Shown one piece after another: positions 15,444 through 22,926 of a stretch of DNA of 24,470 nt (positions are counted from its first letter, which is position 1; the number at the start of each line of letters is the position of its first letter). The stretch is taken from positions 1 through 24,470 of the IMG/VR virus record IMGVR_UViG_3300022074_000363; one strand, 5' to 3'. The translations under genes were made by a program, and so were the position numbers. Under the pieces are notes generated by a model. The model did no database searches and had not been told where the DNA came from. It saw only the letters and a program-made list of their open reading frames with translations. The stretch comes from a virus.

Positions 15444-15830
15444 TCACAAACCAAATGAAGAATCTACTAATTTTTTAACTTCGCTAACAATTTCTTTGAG
15501 AGGTTCGACATCTGGCAAGGTTTTTCTTTTCTCTGCCAAATTAATTGTAAGTTGGATTTCCATCTCAATTTTCCTCAAAAGGTCTCTTGGAACAGAAACC
15601 ATTCTATCTTCTTTTTTTAAAGTCTCACCAGCCAAACCATATCCTTCTTTCTTCTGGGTCTGGTTCTTAATTTTTACATTTTGTGCTTTAGGTCGCTTAA
15701 TCTTAACCACTTCTACTTCGTGGTCGTAAGGCATAATTTGAGTAGATTCGTGAAGCATACTCTTTGCGTGTCTTGCCTTCTTAATTGCCATAGCAATAAT
15801 CGCTTCTTCCTTCGTCATCTTTTCTGGCAT
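15444..15830 (-). CDS. Small basic helical protein, unknown function
   Basis: I chose ATG 15830 (MPEKMTKEEAIIAMAIKKAR), since AGGAGG lies eight bases upstream; ATG 15848 lies before that site. The 128 residues are basic in the first half (VVKIKRPKAQNVKIKNQTQK) and end in an amphipathic helix (LKEIVSEVKKLVDSS). It overlaps the ribosome site with the end of the previous gene, so the two are coupled. It lies between the scaffold-like 80-residue gene and the ligase. No family is recognised. Confidence 0.6.
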   Translation of the reverse strand: MPEKMTKEEAIIAMAIKKARHAKSMLHESTQIMPYDHEVEVVKIKRPKAQNVKIKNQTQKKEGYGLAGETLKKEDRMVSVPRDLLRKIEMEIQLTINLAEKRKTLPDVEPLKEIVSEVKKLVDSSFGL

Positions 15831-15831
15831 A

Positions 15832-16074
15832 TTATTGTCCTCCTGCATTTTTCACTAATTCGTGAATGTCTTCCCATTCCATTTTGGCAATATCACCTGC
15901 TGGCGACATTGGAGCAGAATTGCTGATGTGTGGTGTTGGAGTATTCGCTACGATGAACCCGGACTTCATTAATAGGTTATCGTCATTATATACTGCTTTT
16001 TCTAATCTTTCAATTTTATCTGTTAGAGCCTTAATAATCTCCAACAAGTCTTTATTAATGTCCGTATCTGTCAT
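15832..16074 (-). CDS. Small scaffold-like protein sharing the scaffold C-terminal motif
   Basis: I chose ATG 16074 (MTDTDINKDLLEIIKAL) in a TGATATG junction with the upstream stop, with AAGGATGAT just before; ATG 16083 is possible. The 80-residue protein has an N-terminal helix or coiled coil (LLEIIKALTDKIERLEKAV), a linker with VANTPTPHIS, and a C-terminus IAKMEWEDIHELV. The scaffold ends in VANVPT followed by IASMDWSDIHKMV. The shared pattern IAxM[DE]WxDIHx[ML]V[RK] at the same C-terminal place suggests that both bind the same partner, probably the capsid protein. It could be a second scaffold, an assembly regulator, or a portal-to-capsid linker. Motif similarity is seen; function is inferred. 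Confidence 0.65.
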   Translation of the reverse strand: MTDTDINKDLLEIIKALTDKIERLEKAVYNDDNLLMKSGFIVANTPTPHISNSAPMSPAGDIAKMEWEDIHELVKNAGGQ

Positions 16075-16075
16075 A

Positions 16076-16438
16076 TCAATCATCCTTCTTTCTTTTTGGC
16101 TTTGGATAAACTAAATCCCTAATTTGGCGATAGAGCAATTCATACTCCTTACGAAGTTTGGTAGCAGTGGCGACAATATCAAGGTTGCGTTCATCCATGC
16201 TCTTGACTTTTTTGGTCAATGCTTTATCTGACTTTGTAAATTCTAAAGTCTCAAGCATGTTCAGTAATTCACCTAATTTGGTAAAGTCCTGTCCAAAAAA
16301 TTCTGTTGGTTCTGCTGCTTGCAGCGTCTTTTTCAAAGCCTTTCTTTGTTTGGGGTCAAGGGAATTTAAAATAGTCTCAGACTTCTTTGCTTTCTCTAAT
16401 TTAATTTCTCGCCCATCATCATAAAAATCCCATGTCAT
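16076..16438 (-). CDS. Small helical protein, unknown function
   Basis: This 120-residue protein starts at ATG 16438 with AGGAGGGCT upstream, right after the 782-residue gene. It is helical and charged, with a likely coiled coil (MLETLEFTKSDKALTKKVKS; DIVATATKLRKEYELLYRQI) and a basic end (YPKPKRKKDD). It might be a head-assembly helper, given its neighbours, but nothing specific is visible. Confidence 0.6.
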   Translation of the reverse strand: MTWDFYDDGREIKLEKAKKSETILNSLDPKQRKALKKTLQAAEPTEFFGQDFTKLGELLNMLETLEFTKSDKALTKKVKSMDERNLDIVATATKLRKEYELLYRQIRDLVYPKPKRKKDD

Positions 16439-16440
16439 GC

Positions 16441-18789
16441 TTATAGCCCTCCTAATCCTAATTGTCTCAAATTATCTTGTGTTCTTTTGTTATTATAGAT
16501 TCTTAAGAGTTTTTTTCCTTCTGCAGTGTTTTCAGGAATATTGCGAATAATAGACATAAAACCAGTAGAGGGACGCTTAATGACAGACTGTTTCAATTTA
16601 TCTATCAATTTTTCAGTCTCACCTTCCTTCCCTTCTTCAAATGGTTTTTCCTGTAGATTTTTTACCTTCTCGGCAATTTCTATGTTTTTGTCGAGAGTTT
16701 CTAAATATTTGTCAAACTGCTTCAATTTAGATGACATTCCACCTTCACCAGATATGCTGCCCTCTTCTTCCGGCTTATTCTTTTCTTCCTCAACCAATTT
16801 TTTCAATTCATCATACACATATTTACGAACATACTTTGATGCACTTTTTTGGTCTTTAGGGTTCTCCAGTAAATTATTTAATCTTCTCTCTTTTACTGTT
16901 TTTCTTGAGAGTTTTTTCGTTCCAGTTCCTTCGAGAATATCATTAATTCTATCATTGTAATACACCACTCTACCAAAATCCTCTGAAAAATTAATAGTTT
17001 GATTTAGTTCAAGAAACAATTCCATCCCAACATCTAATAATTTTTCTTTGTTTTCAGGGGTAATTTTGTCTCTATGTATTTCAGGGATATACATTGAGCC
17101 TTTATTTTTATCAAATAGAGTTTCAGAAATAAAATCCTTTGCAGAAGATTCACTATAGAAGTTTTCTAAAATAAGTGAAACTGACTCACGAAAATCTTCA
17201 TTACGAGCAACCTTATTTGCAAAATCTTTCATTTTATCTTTAATTTCACCCTCATTGGATTTATCAGCATCTCTTCTTTTAGTGTCTTTTCTGAATTTTA
17301 CTGCATCTGCTTGTTGCTTAGTTAAATCAATATCCTCCAACATTTGTGAATAAAATTCAATAGTAGACTTTACGAATCCATTCCAGTATTCAGCATCTCT
17401 TGATTTTAAATCAAATTGTTCTTTACCTCTTGCTCTTTCCGCTTCATCAGTCTCTTTTGCAAATTTATCCTTAAATCCAGAGGTTCCTGTTTTTAAATCT
17501 ACCTTAAACTCTTTTCGTTCCTCTACTAAGGTTTCAAGGCGAGACATAAGTTTTCTAGCCGCCTTTTTCTTAGTTTCCGAAAAATTAGAACTAGTGTATA
17601 TTTTCTTTAATAATTCGTAAATTCTATAAACTGCTCCCCTATGAGCATCGTGAATAAGTCTAATTGGAGACAAGCGTTTTTTTCTTGGGTTGGCATCCAC
17701 TTTAGTGTTTAAAACAGCGTTAAAATATTCACTAAATTCACTACCTTTAGGATAGGGCAGTTCAATCTTAGTTTTTAAGTTTCTTTCCTGAGCATCAGCA
17801 TCTAAAATTTCTTTACTATCAGCAATCAGTCTCTTAAGTTCTTTCATATCTTTATCGTCAAAAAGAGTAGAAACTAACTCTATTTGATTAAGTGGTTTAT
17901 TGACAGTCTCGACTTCTTTTCTCGACTTAATACGATTTAATACTTCTTCGGGCTTTAAAGTGCCTAAACCCAAACCTCTTAACTGAGCGTCAAACGCTTC
18001 TTTAAGTCCTTCTGAGTATTTTACTGCTCTATAACCAGCATCTTGTTGGTCTATTTTTTTCCGACCTATTGAAAACGTCTCTCCTTTATCAAAAGAAATA
18101 ACATATCTAAAAATAGCATTAGCATCTTGAATAACATCAAGATATTTTTCCAAATTTGCCTTTGTGGGCTTCTTGATATAATTTAAAATTGCACTATCGA
18201 ATTTTTCTTGAGATGCAACTTTCTTATTTTCTTTGATTTTTTCGTCAATTTCTTTCAATGTATTTCTATTGTCTTCCAACTTATCTGCAATCTTTTTTGA
18301 AGCCTCTGTAATTTTTTGACTATAATCAGAAATTGTTTTAGACTGCACTTTATTATATTCTTTACTTTTTTTTGCAGATTTTTCTCTAAGAGTTTTAATT
18401 TGATTTAAGATTTGTTTTGCCTCTTCACCTTCTACAACTTTTCTTTTTTCCTGTAAAGACCTAATTTGTGAGGATATTTTATCTATTTCTTTTTTCTTTT
18501 CAGACAACATTTTTTTATCCTCATCAGATAAATCCCCCGTTGATTTTTGAGCATCGGATAATTTTTTTATTAGTTTTTTATTATCTTCTAAGATTTGTTT
18601 TCGCATATTTTTAAATTCTTCAGGAATATCCTTTTCCCTCACTTCTCTATTTTTTCTTCCCATAGCCGCCAATAATAAATCGGCATTAGAGGTTTCTCTC
18701 TTTAAAATATTATCATCTAACGATTCAGCAAAAAACTTCAAAAGATAATATAAATTATCCTCTTGCTTCGCAATAATCGCTTGCCACAT
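16441..18789 (-). CDS. Large Lys/Glu-rich coiled-coil protein (782 aa), unknown function
   Basis: The start is ATG 18789, with only a modest GAGGCTG site upstream. The protein begins MWQAIIAKQEDNLYYLLKFF. Residues about 55-205 are an extended coiled coil with many Lys/Glu pairs (KKMLSEKKKEIDKISSQIRS; KIADKLEDNRNTLKEIDEKI). Middle parts are mixed helical (SPIRLIHDAHRGAVYRIYEL), and a second coiled coil lies near 660-730, around an acidic Gly-rich linker (EEEGSISGEGG). No enzyme motif, signal or membrane segment is seen. It follows the portal and a small gene, where many viruses place head-morphogenesis or internal proteins. It may be an internal virion protein released with the DNA; this is inference. 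Confidence 0.65.
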   Translation of the reverse strand: MWQAIIAKQEDNLYYLLKFFAESLDDNILKRETSNADLLLAAMGRKNREVREKDIPEEFKNMRKQILEDNKKLIKKLSDAQKSTGDLSDEDKKMLSEKKKEIDKISSQIRSLQEKRKVVEGEEAKQILNQIKTLREKSAKKSKEYNKVQSKTISDYSQKITEASKKIADKLEDNRNTLKEIDEKIKENKKVASQEKFDSAILNYIKKPTKANLEKYLDVIQDANAIFRYVISFDKGETFSIGRKKIDQQDAGYRAVKYSEGLKEAFDAQLRGLGLGTLKPEEVLNRIKSRKEVETVNKPLNQIELVSTLFDDKDMKELKRLIADSKEILDADAQERNLKTKIELPYPKGSEFSEYFNAVLNTKVDANPRKKRLSPIRLIHDAHRGAVYRIYELLKKIYTSSNFSETKKKAARKLMSRLETLVEERKEFKVDLKTGTSGFKDKFAKETDEAERARGKEQFDLKSRDAEYWNGFVKSTIEFYSQMLEDIDLTKQQADAVKFRKDTKRRDADKSNEGEIKDKMKDFANKVARNEDFRESVSLILENFYSESSAKDFISETLFDKNKGSMYIPEIHRDKITPENKEKLLDVGMELFLELNQTINFSEDFGRVVYYNDRINDILEGTGTKKLSRKTVKERRLNNLLENPKDQKSASKYVRKYVYDELKKLVEEEKNKPEEEGSISGEGGMSSKLKQFDKYLETLDKNIEIAEKVKNLQEKPFEEGKEGETEKLIDKLKQSVIKRPSTGFMSIIRNIPENTAEGKKLLRIYNNKRTQDNLRQLGLGGL

Positions 18790-18798
18790 AAGACAGCC

Positions 18799-19026
18799 TC
18801 AGAAGGGAATATTTTCTTTCTTGCCTCTTCTTCGCTGTGGAGGAAGAATAACATCGGGAACATCATTTGATGCAAGGGTCGCCTTATGCGTGGTATCGGG
18901 AGGCAGACCCCCAACCGAGAAGTCTCGGTTCTTCGTAGTCTTCCTCATATCGTCTGCATTCTGCGCTCTAACCTTTGCTAATTCTTTCTTTAAGCGGATT
19001 TCTTTTTGTTTCGTATCTTCTGTCAT
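18799..19026 (-). CDS. Small basic protein downstream of the portal, unknown function
   Basis: I chose ATG 19026 (MTEDTKQKEIRLKKELAKVR), in a TAATATG junction with the portal stop; GGAG lies eleven bases before. A GTG at 19047 would add seven residues. The 75 residues comprise a charged N-terminal helix, then an unstructured part with Gly/Pro (FSVGGLPPDTTHK) and a basic end (PPQRRRGKKENIPF). It may be a disordered linker or a DNA-binding peptide. No family is recognised. Confidence 0.55.
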   Translation of the reverse strand: MTEDTKQKEIRLKKELAKVRAQNADDMRKTTKNRDFSVGGLPPDTTHKATLASNDVPDVILPPQRRRGKKENIPF

Positions 19027-19027
19027 A

Positions 19028-20671
19028 TTAACCGACTCTCCTTTCACTTCTTCTATCTACATTTTGATTTCCAGCATCTTCAGGTAATCCCGTCATTCGC
19101 TTGTCCGGCCCTACGCTCATTGAGGGTTTATTCCTTGTGGCGGGTGGGTTCTCTTGGGGCTTAGATTGTTGTCCCATTAACGATTGTTCCTGTAATTGTC
19201 CCAATTGTGAAGCATCAATATTTGTTCCAGCATAGGGGTCTTTTTCAACCTGTCCCTCTTCTTTTGGTTGCCCTTCTTCGGGTTGAGGTTCAGGCTTTGA
19301 ATAAGTAAATTGGCCGTCTTCATCCATGTCAATTTCAAATCCTAAATTCTTAATTGATGCCGCAATATTGACTTCAATCTCACGCTTCCGAAGAACAGCG
19401 ATTTCATCCTCTTCTTCACTTGGAGGTAGTTTTAAGTCCCAATCTGTAATACCAAATTGCTTTGTTAAGAATGGAAATACATAGTTGTTATAAACATTTT
19501 GTGCCATTTGAACGGCTCTATTCGTTACGAGGATTTGCATACCTTCGTTGTTTAATCCACCACTAGTAGTATTATCTGCCATGAATACCTTACTAACTCC
19601 ATAGAAAGCAGAAATCCTATCTCTTAAATCATCTTTGACGGAGACATAATCCATTTCCTTGAGGCTGTCCATGAATTTAATCCACTCAACTGAACCCTTA
19701 CCGCCTTCTGCTTCGATTCCCATAACAGGAATAAAGTGCGGGTCTTTTTCCATCTTCTCTTTAACAGAACGCCAAAAGGCTCTCATTGAATCCATATTTC
19801 TTGTTTGAACAGCAAGTAATCCTCTTGGCATACGACTCTTAGTGTAAGAAGAATTAACATAGTTTTCCATAGCAATAAGAGTCATAATGTGATTGTATAA
19901 TGTAATAACAGGAGAAAAACCATACAAGCGCGAGGGGCTATATTTGCTAAAGTGAAGAACTTCTCCTTCAATAAAATATTGTTCTTCCCCATTAGCCCGA
20001 TTTACATAATGCACGGGAAAGGTTCTACTGCCACATATTTCACAATTTTCATGCGGTTCTGTTGAAATAAAATCACGATGATTTACGCACGTAAATCCCT
20101 TTGTTCCCTTAACTCCATTTTCATCTGCATAAATAAACATTGTTACAGGGTCGCCACGATAAATTTCTTTGATGCGGTGCATTCTAATTTTACCGTTTCC
20201 ATCCAAAAAATATTCTTTAACAAAGACAATGTAGGCATCATCCATAGTATTGAGGTCGTCTTCCAACTCTTTCATCACATCAATAAATAACTGTTCAGAT
20301 GGATTCACATATCCCTCTAAGAATTTTTCTGCATATTGTAATTGTTTTTCATCTGGGACTTTCAAATCTTCTGAGCCACATCTTGTGCATTTTAAAACTG
20401 CCATTTTATGTTTTTTTCCACAGTTATTACAATGTGCCTCAAATGCCTTTTCCCATTCATAGCCTCTTCGGAAAATTTCCTGTTTTAATTGGGTAATACA
20501 AGTGCGAACAATGACTGATTGTTGCACCATAGAATAAATGATTGGCGCTGTCATCATGTAGTTATTCTGTCGTTCTTGAATACCCATGTTGTAAATCTGC
20601 CTATCAGCAGGTTTTGGGGTAGAACGACGAAATAGGTTAGTAAAGGAAAAGCGTCTTTTTTGTTCAACCAT
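19028..20671 (-). CDS. Portal protein with two zinc-knuckle insertions
   Basis: I chose ATG 20671 (MVEQKRRFSFTNLFRRS): GGGAGGCG sits at good spacing, while ATG 20686 lacks a usable site. The 547-residue protein has the plan of an HK97-type portal: N-terminal arm, a mixed wing, FSKYSPSRLYGFSPVITLYN, a long stem helix with MENYVNSSYTKSRMPRGLL, then ISAFYGVSKVFMADNTTSGG and a Pro/Gln-rich C-terminal tail. Twelve copies form the vertex through which terminase drives DNA. Cys81, Cys84, Cys95, Cys98 (CNNCG, CTRCG) form a zinc ribbon, and Cys195, His198, Cys210, Cys213 (CVNH, CEIC) a second likely site. These are not usual in portals. Portal identity is strong. Confidence 0.85.
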   Translation of the reverse strand: MVEQKRRFSFTNLFRRSTPKPADRQIYNMGIQERQNNYMMTAPIIYSMVQQSVIVRTCITQLKQEIFRRGYEWEKAFEAHCNNCGKKHKMAVLKCTRCGSEDLKVPDEKQLQYAEKFLEGYVNPSEQLFIDVMKELEDDLNTMDDAYIVFVKEYFLDGNGKIRMHRIKEIYRGDPVTMFIYADENGVKGTKGFTCVNHRDFISTEPHENCEICGSRTFPVHYVNRANGEEQYFIEGEVLHFSKYSPSRLYGFSPVITLYNHIMTLIAMENYVNSSYTKSRMPRGLLAVQTRNMDSMRAFWRSVKEKMEKDPHFIPVMGIEAEGGKGSVEWIKFMDSLKEMDYVSVKDDLRDRISAFYGVSKVFMADNTTSGGLNNEGMQILVTNRAVQMAQNVYNNYVFPFLTKQFGITDWDLKLPPSEEEDEIAVLRKREIEVNIAASIKNLGFEIDMDEDGQFTYSKPEPQPEEGQPKEEGQVEKDPYAGTNIDASQLGQLQEQSLMGQQSKPQENPPATRNKPSMSVGPDKRMTGLPEDAGNQNVDRRSERRVG

Positions 20672-20733
20672 GCTTACGCCTCCCATTCCTTTGAGGTATT
20701 ATCTCTCTTATCAATGTGCCTATTCGTGTAGCA
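20672..20733 (-). other. Short gap before the portal gene
   Basis: These 62 bases separate the 54-residue gene from the portal. I see only the portal ribosome site (GGGAGGCG near the right-to-left end). No clear promoter, hairpin or terminator is visible. Confidence 0.5.
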
Positions 20734-20898
20734 TCAGTAAGGCTTCGTCCAAAGCATCGCTTCATCAATTTGACAAGTAAAACACCTATTGGTGATTGTT
20801 TCTTTTTTACATTTTCTACAAACAGTAGCATATCTAATTTTCTTAGGTAGTTTTGTTCTCACTTTATGTTTGAAAATATCGTAGTGTTGCCGAGGCAT
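20734..20898 (-). CDS. 54-residue zinc-ribbon protein
   Basis: A short frame starts at ATG 20898 in a TAATG overlap with the stop of the preceding gene and ends with TGA at 20734. AGGAGAGG lies upstream. It begins MPRQHYDIFKHKVRTKLPKK and contains CRKC and CFTC (Cys27, 30, 39, 42), a compact CxxC-x8-CxxC zinc ribbon. The N-terminus is basic. Such tiny ribbons bind nucleic acid or protein; its place just before the portal suggests a packaging or regulatory role. Start overlap, ribosome site and motif all support a real gene. Confidence 0.7.
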   Translation of the reverse strand: MPRQHYDIFKHKVRTKLPKKIRYATVCRKCKKETITNRCFTCQIDEAMLWTKPY

Positions 20899-21581
20899 TA
20901 ACGACCTCTCCTAATTCTTCTTTGTTCGTCTTCTCTACGCTCTCTGTCTTTTAGTTCTTGCTCTCTTCGCTTTCTTTGTGAAGCGGTTTGTCTTTGACTA
21001 CGAGTTTTCTTTTGAGAAGTTTGCCTATTTTGTTTTCTTTGGCCCTTTCTTCCTGTATATTTATCAGACGTTCTTGCCCTTTGTTGAGCCATCATTCGCT
21101 CTTGATTTTTTCTCTGTCTTTCCTGTTCAAGTTTTCGCATTCGTTCATTCTCTTCTTCTTCTTTTATTCTTTTACGGTAATTATTAAAATTGTCCCTTGC
21201 TTCTAAAAATTCAGGGTTTTCAAACAATTTGTCATAAAATTCAGTTTCTTTGTGGATAGGCACTTTTAATCGTAAAACACGGTCTTTTTCATTATCATAT
21301 TCCTTTTCATCGCTGTTGAGTGCATCTACGTATATTCCTGTATACTCTTTAATAAATTCTTCTAATGACAACTGTTCAAAATTTTCTTTACTTACAGCCT
21401 CAACTAATTCGTCATACATCCTTTGCTTAAACATAGGCTGAATGACTTCCATACTCATTTTCTCATCAATATCTTCACTTAATTTATAGTCATTTGATTC
21501 GTAAAGTTTCCCATATATATCAATATATGAATTTACAAGTTCTCCTATTGATTTTTCTTTTTTGATAATATTAAACCACAT
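20898..21581 (-). CDS. Basic coiled-coil protein (227 aa), unknown function
   Basis: It starts at ATG 21581, overlapping the end of the LAGLIDADG gene by eleven bases, with GGAGGGATG upstream. Residues 1-120 are mixed helical and acidic (MWFNIIKKEKSIGELVNSYI; EEFIKEYTGIYVDALNSDEK). From about 125 the chain becomes a highly charged helix (YRKRIKEEEENERMRKLEQE), then a basic Arg/Gln/Lys-rich tail (TSQKKTRSQRQTASQRKRRE) ending RRIRRGR. The tail could bind DNA. It lies between terminase and portal, so a packaging accessory is plausible. No family is recognised. Confidence 0.6.
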   Translation of the reverse strand: MWFNIIKKEKSIGELVNSYIDIYGKLYESNDYKLSEDIDEKMSMEVIQPMFKQRMYDELVEAVSKENFEQLSLEEFIKEYTGIYVDALNSDEKEYDNEKDRVLRLKVPIHKETEFYDKLFENPEFLEARDNFNNYRKRIKEEEENERMRKLEQERQRKNQERMMAQQRARTSDKYTGRKGQRKQNRQTSQKKTRSQRQTASQRKRREQELKDRERREDEQRRIRRGR

Positions 21582-22914
21582 TTTGCATCCCTCCGATTTG
21601 TTCCATAGAATCCATCACCGACATTTTGCAATTGTCTTTGTATTTTTGAATATTATCCAAGTAAATTCCCTCTTTAGCGAAATCAAAACCAACATGGTCT
21701 TTATGGTTCTCCCACTTCATCAGTTTGAAGATTTCATCACAGCGTTCTTTATACCACGCTTCTTTTTTGAAACCCTTCTTCATTCTCACTAACTCAAGAA
21801 GCAATTCTGCATTTCCCTTTTTCATTCTAAGATGTGGTAAGCATTTAGTTAAGAGGCTATGCACATCGTCTTGAGAATAAAAGTTTAAACGATTGACGGG
21901 GCGAGTATCTTGCGGAGACTTTTGATTTAGATGTAATTTTCCGAAACCAATATCCTTATGGATTTCTTCCATGAATACTCTACCTCTATCGCCCGTAGCG
22001 ACTAATCCTACTCTTGGGTTATGGCTTCTATCCATTGTAATATATCCGTCAGAATCAATAAATGCCGCAGTGTAGGCCCAAATGTTTTTCTTGAGCATAT
22101 CTGGCAATTTGTAATGGCTACCTTCCACTTCACCAACATCCATTTTTTTAATCATTCCTTTAATAATTCTGGTAGAAGTATTTTTGTGCAAAGTTGTCGG
22201 CATTCTGTCATAAATCTGCCCTACGCCAATTCCCGGATTTTCACAGATAGTTTCAAAAATAAAGTCATATGTTCTTTCTTTCTTTGACTTGATAAGTGAT
22301 TGGTCTGTTATTGATTTAATGACTTGCCTAAAATGTTTTCTGGCAGAACGAATATCCTTTTCTAATTTAGCAAAATCTGATGAGAAAGCCATCCCATCTT
22401 GATTTAATGTCGCCTCCCACATCTTACAAAGAGAATCAACAACCTGCCTTCTTGTTGGCACATCATCAATCTTGTTTAACTTTTGTAGGTCTTTCTCATT
22501 AAATCGCATTTTAAGTAGAGGAACTTCATACGGAGCAATCCAGTAAATAGACTTAATGCATTTAGAAATGTGGTCAGAATAACCATCAATGACTGTATCA
22601 ATTGCCTTTGCCATCTTAGTCCTATGTTCTCCTTTCAATTGCCTTCGGGCTTTTCTCATCTTTTTGATAAGGTCAGGAATAGTCTGCCCATCAACGGTAT
22701 ATTCAGATGGAAAGACTTGAAGTTGCTTTCTTGCTTCGGTGGCATTGATATTAAGGTTCTTGGAAAGGTTAGTGATTGCTTCATAATCGGACATAACATG
22801 CGTAAAACTCTTACTGGTCATTTCTTGTAATTCTCTTTCTTTTTCCGCTAATTCCTTGAGTCTTGCGGCGGCTTCGTCCTTTTCTTCAGGACTTAATTTA
22901 TTAGAAATCACCAT
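21571..22914 (-). CDS. Winged-helix protein with C-terminal LAGLIDADG domain
   Basis: The start is ATG 22914, with GAGGTGAATATAAC just before. The 447-residue protein has three parts. Residues 1-210 are helical, with coiled coil near the start. Residues about 215-270 look like a winged helix (DFIFETICENPGIGVGQIYD, then STRIIKGMIKKMDVGEVEGS). Residues about 279-385 form a single LAGLIDADG-type domain: AAFIDSDGYI at 283-292, where Asp289 is the likely metal ligand, followed by strand and helix blocks and KGNAELLLELVRMKKG. It lies between terminase and portal. There are no intein splice motifs, so this is a free-standing protein. It may be a homing nuclease or a domesticated DNA-binding packaging factor. 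The LAGLIDADG call is good; the role is open. Confidence 0.75.
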   Translation of the reverse strand: MVISNKLSPEEKDEAAARLKELAEKERELQEMTSKSFTHVMSDYEAITNLSKNLNINATEARKQLQVFPSEYTVDGQTIPDLIKKMRKARRQLKGEHRTKMAKAIDTVIDGYSDHISKCIKSIYWIAPYEVPLLKMRFNEKDLQKLNKIDDVPTRRQVVDSLCKMWEATLNQDGMAFSSDFAKLEKDIRSARKHFRQVIKSITDQSLIKSKKERTYDFIFETICENPGIGVGQIYDRMPTTLHKNTSTRIIKGMIKKMDVGEVEGSHYKLPDMLKKNIWAYTAAFIDSDGYITMDRSHNPRVGLVATGDRGRVFMEEIHKDIGFGKLHLNQKSPQDTRPVNRLNFYSQDDVHSLLTKCLPHLRMKKGNAELLLELVRMKKGFKKEAWYKERCDEIFKLMKWENHKDHVGFDFAKEGIYLDNIQKYKDNCKMSVMDSMEQIGGMQNVV

Positions 22915-22926
22915 GTTATATTCACC

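Noticed and set aside
15878-15900. Possible internal start in the 80-residue gene (AGGTGAT followed by ATG)
   Set aside because: It would make a peptide of only 16 residues; the Gly-Asp codons explain the match, so chance is likely.
21571-22914. Intein within or next to terminase
   Set aside because: The LAGLIDADG domain is in a separate gene with its own start and stop, and no splice-junction Cys/Ser or His-Asn pattern is visible.
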